In this document: positions 5,583-8,576 of the stretch, in pieces
Layout of the letters: each line of letters starts with the position of its first letter
How positions within the stretch are numbered: position 1 is the first letter of the stretch
Source of the DNA: JAJTHY01 sp964458795
GTDB taxonomy: Bacteria > Pseudomonadota > Alphaproteobacteria > Rickettsiales > Midichloriaceae
NCBI GenBank assembly: GCA_964458795.1
Contig: CAYWJW010000060.1
Span: 1 to 8,576, forward strand
DNA length: 8,576 bases
Reading direction: 5' to 3'
The notes under the pieces: model-generated
The model's database searches: none
Seen by the model: only the letters and a program-made list of their open reading frames with translations
Told to the model about the DNA's origin: nothing
Position numbers and translations under genes: made by a program

Positions 5583-7007
5583 TTAAGGGCGACTTTGAGC
5601 TCCACTTGGTCCATCAGACTGGCATTTATATGCCATAATTCCTGTTACTGCACCAATTAGCAAAGAAGCTGGAACTGAAACTTTGGGAGATGCAAGGTCC
5701 GCACCTGTAAAGAAACGAACACTATACGTCGCAGCCAAACAGATTACCATTGACGTGAATCCAATTAATGCAGCATTTTGGAGGCGTTTAGAGTCATCAT
5801 TTGGTGGGGGACCTACATGCACTCTCTTCTGTGAAGGAGGTGTAGATGATTTATTGGGACCTACAGGTACTCTCTTCTGTGAAGGATATGACTGATTGTT
5901 TATTGAATGTAGACTTGCTACTTTTATCTCAGGAACCGGAATACAATTCCCTGGAAGAGTAGCTGGATCAGTTGGCTCCACTGAGGAAAGTTTAACAGAC
6001 ATAGTACCATTCTTATCTCTCTGTTGAAGTGGAGCTTGCGCATTAGGAGTTTTAGCCTTAGGTTGCTCAATTTCCTTCTGAGCTACCTGCAACACTACCA
6101 CACTTCCATCTCTTAAATAGTTTTGAGCAGTTCCATTGTCGCTTAAAAAGAAACCTTCGAGTATTAGCTCTAGCACCACATTGGAAGAATCTGTCTTAAT
6201 TAATTGACGACTCATTCGAGTTTTAATATCCAATATAGATTCATCAGGATTAAATATAAAAGGCATCAGTTCACCCTCTTTACCATTATCTAAAAAGGCA
6301 ACAAAAAGCACCTGTTGCCCCTTTTTCACAGCGGCTATATTTCGATTTTTGAGGTAAAAAACTAGACAAGTATCTTCAATCTCTTTGCCTATTTTATCAC
6401 CCGCTTCTGGTGGCCTTACTAACTTAAGCTCATCAATCGGTATATTCACGGCTTTTGCGATAGCTTCTTTAGCTTCTGTAATTGAGCTATTTTCATCAAG
6501 CTTAACTTTGATTTTATTGCCAACTTCATTGACAAACGTTATTTCAATTAACGACTCGAACTCTGGATACAGTATGGCACGTTCCGTAGAAGGCTGGTAT
6601 ATATCAAACCATCTCATTTTTGCATTGTCATCCCTTATTTTATCGGACTTGATACGGAAGCTAGAAACTTTGCTACCAGGATATGCTGCTTCCACAGCGG
6701 CTCTAAGGTCTTTAACTGTAATTTCTCCGGCATTATCTAATGTGATATTAATAGTATTTAGTTTTCCATGTAAGATGACTTCCTGCTTTTTGTTAACCAA
6801 TTTAAATTTGGTCTCATTATGGATAAAGTTTATACTTTCATTATTCTGCAATATTTTTCCATCATAAACTAACAGATAGTCATCTAAAGCGAAAGATCCG
6901 GGAACAATATCTTCAAAAGCTTGTCTAACTTCTGCGCCTGTTTCATTAGCGTCAAAGGAACTAAGAGTATCGCGTCCTTCATACTGTAACCAAAACTTCA
7001 GTTTCAT
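5583..7007 (-). CDS. Tandem ubiquitin-like domain protein with C-terminal membrane hairpin (paralog B, 474 aa)
   Basis: Closest relative of paralog A. The modules lie at about 1-75, 76-152, 153-226 and 231-312. Module 1 has YLLVYDGKILQNNESI, where DGK even restores the Gly of ubiquitin's AGK turn; module 2 shares GEITVKDLRAAVEAA with paralog A; module 3 has VNIPIDELKLV; module 4 has LELILEGFFLSDNGTAQN and RDGSVVVLQV. The linker is much longer than in A (313-408), rich in Pro, Ser and Lys, and holds two copies of a 16-residue repeat (375-390 and 391-406, PSQKRV-x-VGP). The C-terminal hairpin (about 412-433 and 443-460, FTGAD loop, PKVSVPASLLIGA) is almost the same as in A. No signal peptide, no Gly-Gly end. 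The ATG at 7007 is chosen because AGAGGT lies just before it; a TTG at 7022 would include that site in the coding region. Unknown function; a membrane-anchored ubiquitin-like scaffold or effector is inferred. Confidence 0.8.
   Translation of the reverse strand: MKLKFWLQYEGRDTLSSFDANETGAEVRQAFEDIVPGSFALDDYLLVYDGKILQNNESINFIHNETKFKLVNKKQEVILHGKLNTINITLDNAGEITVKDLRAAVEAAYPGSKVSSFRIKSDKIRDDNAKMRWFDIYQPSTERAILYPEFESLIEITFVNEVGNKIKVKLDENSSITEAKEAIAKAVNIPIDELKLVRPPEAGDKIGKEIEDTCLVFYLKNRNIAAVKKGQQVLFVAFLDNGKEGELMPFIFNPDESILDIKTRMSRQLIKTDSSNVVLELILEGFFLSDNGTAQNYLRDGSVVVLQVAQKEIEQPKAKTPNAQAPLQQRDKNGTMSVKLSSVEPTDPATLPGNCIPVPEIKVASLHSINNQSYPSQKRVPVGPNKSSTPPSQKRVHVGPPPNDDSKRLQNAALIGFTSMVICLAATYSVRFFTGADLASPKVSVPASLLIGAVTGIMAYKCQSDGPSGAQSRP
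5809..5886. repeat. Tandem 48-bp (16-codon) repeat in the linker of paralog B
   Basis: A 30-bp block (5809-5838) recurs at 5857-5886 with 28 of 30 bases the same. The period is 48 bp, a multiple of three. It encodes two copies of PSQKRV-x-VGP, a Pro-rich basic motif. Paralogs A and C lack it. Confidence 0.8.
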
Positions 7008-7010
7008 ATA

Positions 7011-7016
7011 ACCTCT
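7011..7016 (-). promoter_or_regulatory. Ribosome binding site that sets the start of paralog B
   Basis: Minus-strand AGAGGT ends 3 nt before the ATG at 7007 (core AGAGG about 4 nt away). The spacing is a little short but this is the only good site; the upstream TTG at 7022 has none. Confidence 0.6.
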
Positions 7017-7035
7017 TTTCAATAACTTTTAGTGG

Positions 7036-7065
7036 ATTATACCACACGCAAAGAATATATTGCAA
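7036..7065 (-). promoter_or_regulatory. Promoter of paralog B
   Basis: On the minus strand -35 TTGCAA (7060-7065) and a perfect -10 TATAAT (7036-7041) are 18 bp apart. The spacer TATATTCTTTGCGTGTGG matches that of paralog A closely. It starts only about 20 bp after the stop of paralog C. Confidence 0.7.
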
Positions 7066-7084
7066 CAACCTCTTTTGAAAAACT

Positions 7085-8308
7085 TTATTTACCCGCCTGA
7101 TTCTGAGGTTCGCTTGACCTGATCTGATACATATATGCTGCACAACTTGCAAACACCCCAGTTAGCAGAGAAGTAGGTATGATAACTCGCTTTGGCACTG
7201 ATGCATCTATGCCTGTAAAGTAGGTAACGCTACGTGGCAACAGATATGTCGCTACTGCAGCTAAACAACCTATTAACGCAGCATTTGTTAAACGGTTTGC
7301 ATTGTTATTATTATTGATCTTTGGCGCTTCAAGTTTTTTCTCGAATGTAAGAAGTGTAAGCATTGTTCCATCTTGCAAAAGCTCTCCTGCTCTACCTGAA
7401 AGTAGCTGCACATTTGTATCAGATAGTGATAACTTGAAGTGAGATTTATCAAAATCCGCACTCGGTTGCATAGTCTTGCCAACACGTTCTGCAATATCTA
7501 AAATCGATTCATTGAGATCAATTGTGAAAGGGCGAAGGATATCGCTATCTTTAGCATTAACTATAACTATCGTTTGACCTTGTTTAACAGCGGCTATGGT
7601 TTGGCCTCTAAATAAATGGATCATGTCACTGCCATGTATTTCTAAAAACCGATTACCATACTGCCTCTTACCCAGCAATTTCAATTCAGCAGCTGAGATA
7701 TTCATAGCTTTTGCTATATCTTCTCTATGATCTTTACTATCTCGATCTAACTCAACAGTATATTCACCTTTCTCAGTAATTACCGTTACTGTGAAGATTT
7801 CACTGAATGTTGGAGATACTATGGGCATACTAGTACTATGGTGCAAATCTATTCCAAGTATATCTTTCCATTTTATCGTCATGTCATCACCAGACGCTAT
7901 TGATTTACCATCACTAAGCTCAAATTTAACGACCTTAGCGCCAGGACATGCTTTTTCTACTGCAACTATAAGATCTTTAGATGTGATTTCTCCATTATCA
8001 CCCAGTGTAATATCTGCGGTAAACATAGTACTATATCCATCAAAGAAAATTATTTTTTGCTTTTTTTCATATATGTGAAATATGGAATTATCAGCCACAC
8101 TTTCTATAAGTGTTTTGGAATCCATTACTTCCCCATCTCTATCAAGCAACAAATATTGTGCACACTGCTCAGATATTATTTGGGGATCATAATGAGATAC
8201 TAATTTAAGGCCAAGCAATAAGAACTCTAAAACTGTAGATTCATTATACGTCGATTTATCATAGCTAAAAGAACTGGCATTGCCCTTATATTTAACTTTT
8301 AATACCAT
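7085..8308 (-). CDS. Tandem ubiquitin-like domain protein with C-terminal membrane hairpin (paralog C, 407 aa)
   Basis: This is the most divergent of the three paralogs, with the same plan: modules at about 1-82, 84-165, 170-238 and 245-323. Shared landmarks are QYLLLDRDGEVMDSKTL in module 1, DITLGDNGEITSKDL and AVEKACPGAKV in module 2, the EDIAKAMNISAAELKLL helix-strand in module 3, TIAAVKQGQ between modules 3 and 4, and NESILDIAERVGKTM and LQDGTMLTLLTF in module 4. The linker (324-340) is short and contains an Asn run (332-336). The two hydrophobic segments are at about 343-357 and 375-393, with the FTGID loop between them. No signal peptide and no Gly-Gly ending. The ATG at 8308 has a good AGAGGA site 7 nt upstream. 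Being first in transcription order and most diverged, it may be the oldest copy. Function unknown; same inferred role as its paralogs. Confidence 0.78.
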   Translation of the reverse strand: MVLKVKYKGNASSFSYDKSTYNESTVLEFLLLGLKLVSHYDPQIISEQCAQYLLLDRDGEVMDSKTLIESVADNSIFHIYEKKQKIIFFDGYSTMFTADITLGDNGEITSKDLIVAVEKACPGAKVVKFELSDGKSIASGDDMTIKWKDILGIDLHHSTSMPIVSPTFSEIFTVTVITEKGEYTVELDRDSKDHREDIAKAMNISAAELKLLGKRQYGNRFLEIHGSDMIHLFRGQTIAAVKQGQTIVIVNAKDSDILRPFTIDLNESILDIAERVGKTMQPSADFDKSHFKLSLSDTNVQLLSGRAGELLQDGTMLTLLTFEKKLEAPKINNNNNANRLTNAALIGCLAAVATYLLPRSVTYFTGIDASVPKRVIIPTSLLTGVFASCAAYMYQIRSSEPQNQAGK

Positions 8309-8576
8309 CGCTCATTCCTCTAATATTTTATTATGTATGAGATTATAACTTAGTCATTGCAGTAGTTGCAAGTACCTGCATGAAATATTTTTAAGGCATC
8401 TGATAAACAGACCAAGATAGACAATTGCAAAAAGTTAGCGAGATGCTGAAATAAATTCACAAGTGTCCGAAGTGTGGCATATATAGCAACATAGGGGCGC
8501 CACTGCACTCGTGGTCATTCCTGTAAAAGTTCAAGAAGTCGGTTCCAGATTAGGATAAGATAAACTTAAAATAATC
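8309..8576. other. Upstream region of paralog C
   Basis: Besides the promoter and ribosome site of paralog C, this 268-bp end of the window shows nothing I can name. A minus-strand open frame with a GTG start at 8508 and stop at 8350-8352 has 52 codons, no ribosome site and no recognisable motif, so it is not called. Confidence 0.4.
8342..8371 (-). promoter_or_regulatory. Promoter of paralog C
   Basis: On the minus strand -35 TTGCAA (8366-8371) and perfect -10 TATAAT (8342-8347) are 18 bp apart, the same boxes and spacing as for paralog B, but the spacer sequence differs. The leader to the ATG at 8308 is about 27 nt, with AGAGGA at 8316-8321 as the ribosome site. Confidence 0.7.

Larger units (their letters stand above)
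7010..7087. repeat. Direct repeat pair flanking the promoter of paralog B
   Basis: AACCTCTTTT-x-AA-x-AACTTT occurs at 7010-7030 and 7067-7087, 18 of 21 bases the same, with starts 57 bp apart. The first copy covers the leader of paralog B, the second the last bases of paralog C. This is where a copy boundary would be expected if the genes arose by tandem duplication. Confidence 0.6.

Noticed and set aside
6385..6867. 160-codon plus-strand open frame opposite modules 1-3 of paralog B
   Set aside because: It is antisense to a well-supported gene with paralogs. A similar but shorter antisense frame lies opposite paralog C (7791-8078), explained by shared sense codons. It has no ribosome site or family features.
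7008..7022. TTG start at 7022 for paralog B (five extra residues)
   Set aside because: The AGAGGT ribosome site would lie inside the coding sequence, and the ATG at 7007 is properly placed after it.
8350..8508. Short minus-strand frame with a GTG start upstream of paralog C
   Set aside because: Fifty-two codons, no ribosome site, no motif, and it contains the promoter of paralog C.
8463..8523. Plus-strand CPKCG-like Cys pair suggesting a transposase zinc ribbon remnant
   Set aside because: Only one Cys pair, a stop within 20 codons and no inverted repeats; too little to call an insertion sequence.
1..8576. CRISPR array, tRNA, rRNA or phage genes
   Set aside because: No regularly spaced repeats, no cloverleaf-like sequence and no rRNA or phage signatures seen on either strand by eye.

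Overview
This is an AT-rich window, probably chromosomal, from an alphaproteobacterium that most resembles a Rickettsiales-type obligate intracellular bacterium. The evidence is the low GC, the end of a rickettsial-style ubiA, a ruvX/gatC divergent pair, short genes with weak Shine-Dalgarno sites, and a set of eukaryote-like secreted-looking proteins. The species cannot be named from the sequence.

Layout. Positions 2-169 hold the 3' end of ubiA (ubiquinone synthesis, + strand). An intergenic stretch with a GC-rich hairpin follows. A minus-strand gene (454-1617) encodes an unrecognised 387-aa protein with two hydrophobic segments. Next are divergent ruvX (minus, Holliday-junction resolvase-like/16S rRNA processing nuclease) and gatC (plus, tRNA amidotransferase subunit C), with overlapping divergent promoters. 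gatC is followed without a gap by an OmpR/PhoB-type response regulator instead of gatA. A strong bidirectional terminator (3272-3305) separates this plus-strand unit from a convergent minus-strand orphan gene of 187 aa. Upstream of that orphan lies a 61-codon open frame with no usable start, possibly a gene remnant.

The second half (4211-8308, minus strand) is the notable part. Three consecutive paralogous genes encode proteins of 413, 474 and 407 aa. Each appears to be a chain of four beta-grasp, ubiquitin-like modules, then a variable low-complexity linker, then a conserved pair of C-terminal hydrophobic segments forming a membrane hairpin. None has an N-terminal signal peptide and none has the Gly-Gly ending of a conjugatable ubiquitin. 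Each gene has its own promoter, all of the form TTG(C/T)AA-18 bp-TA(T/C)AAT, and the promoters of the two closest paralogs are nearly the same through the spacer. The best reading is a tandemly amplified family of polyubiquitin-like, membrane-anchored proteins, possibly effectors that mimic host ubiquitin-like scaffolds. The ubiquitin-like fold is read from sequence pattern; the effector role is inference.

The housekeeping genes do not obviously cooperate with the paralog array. The response regulator is the only transcription factor present, and nothing in the window shows that it controls the array.
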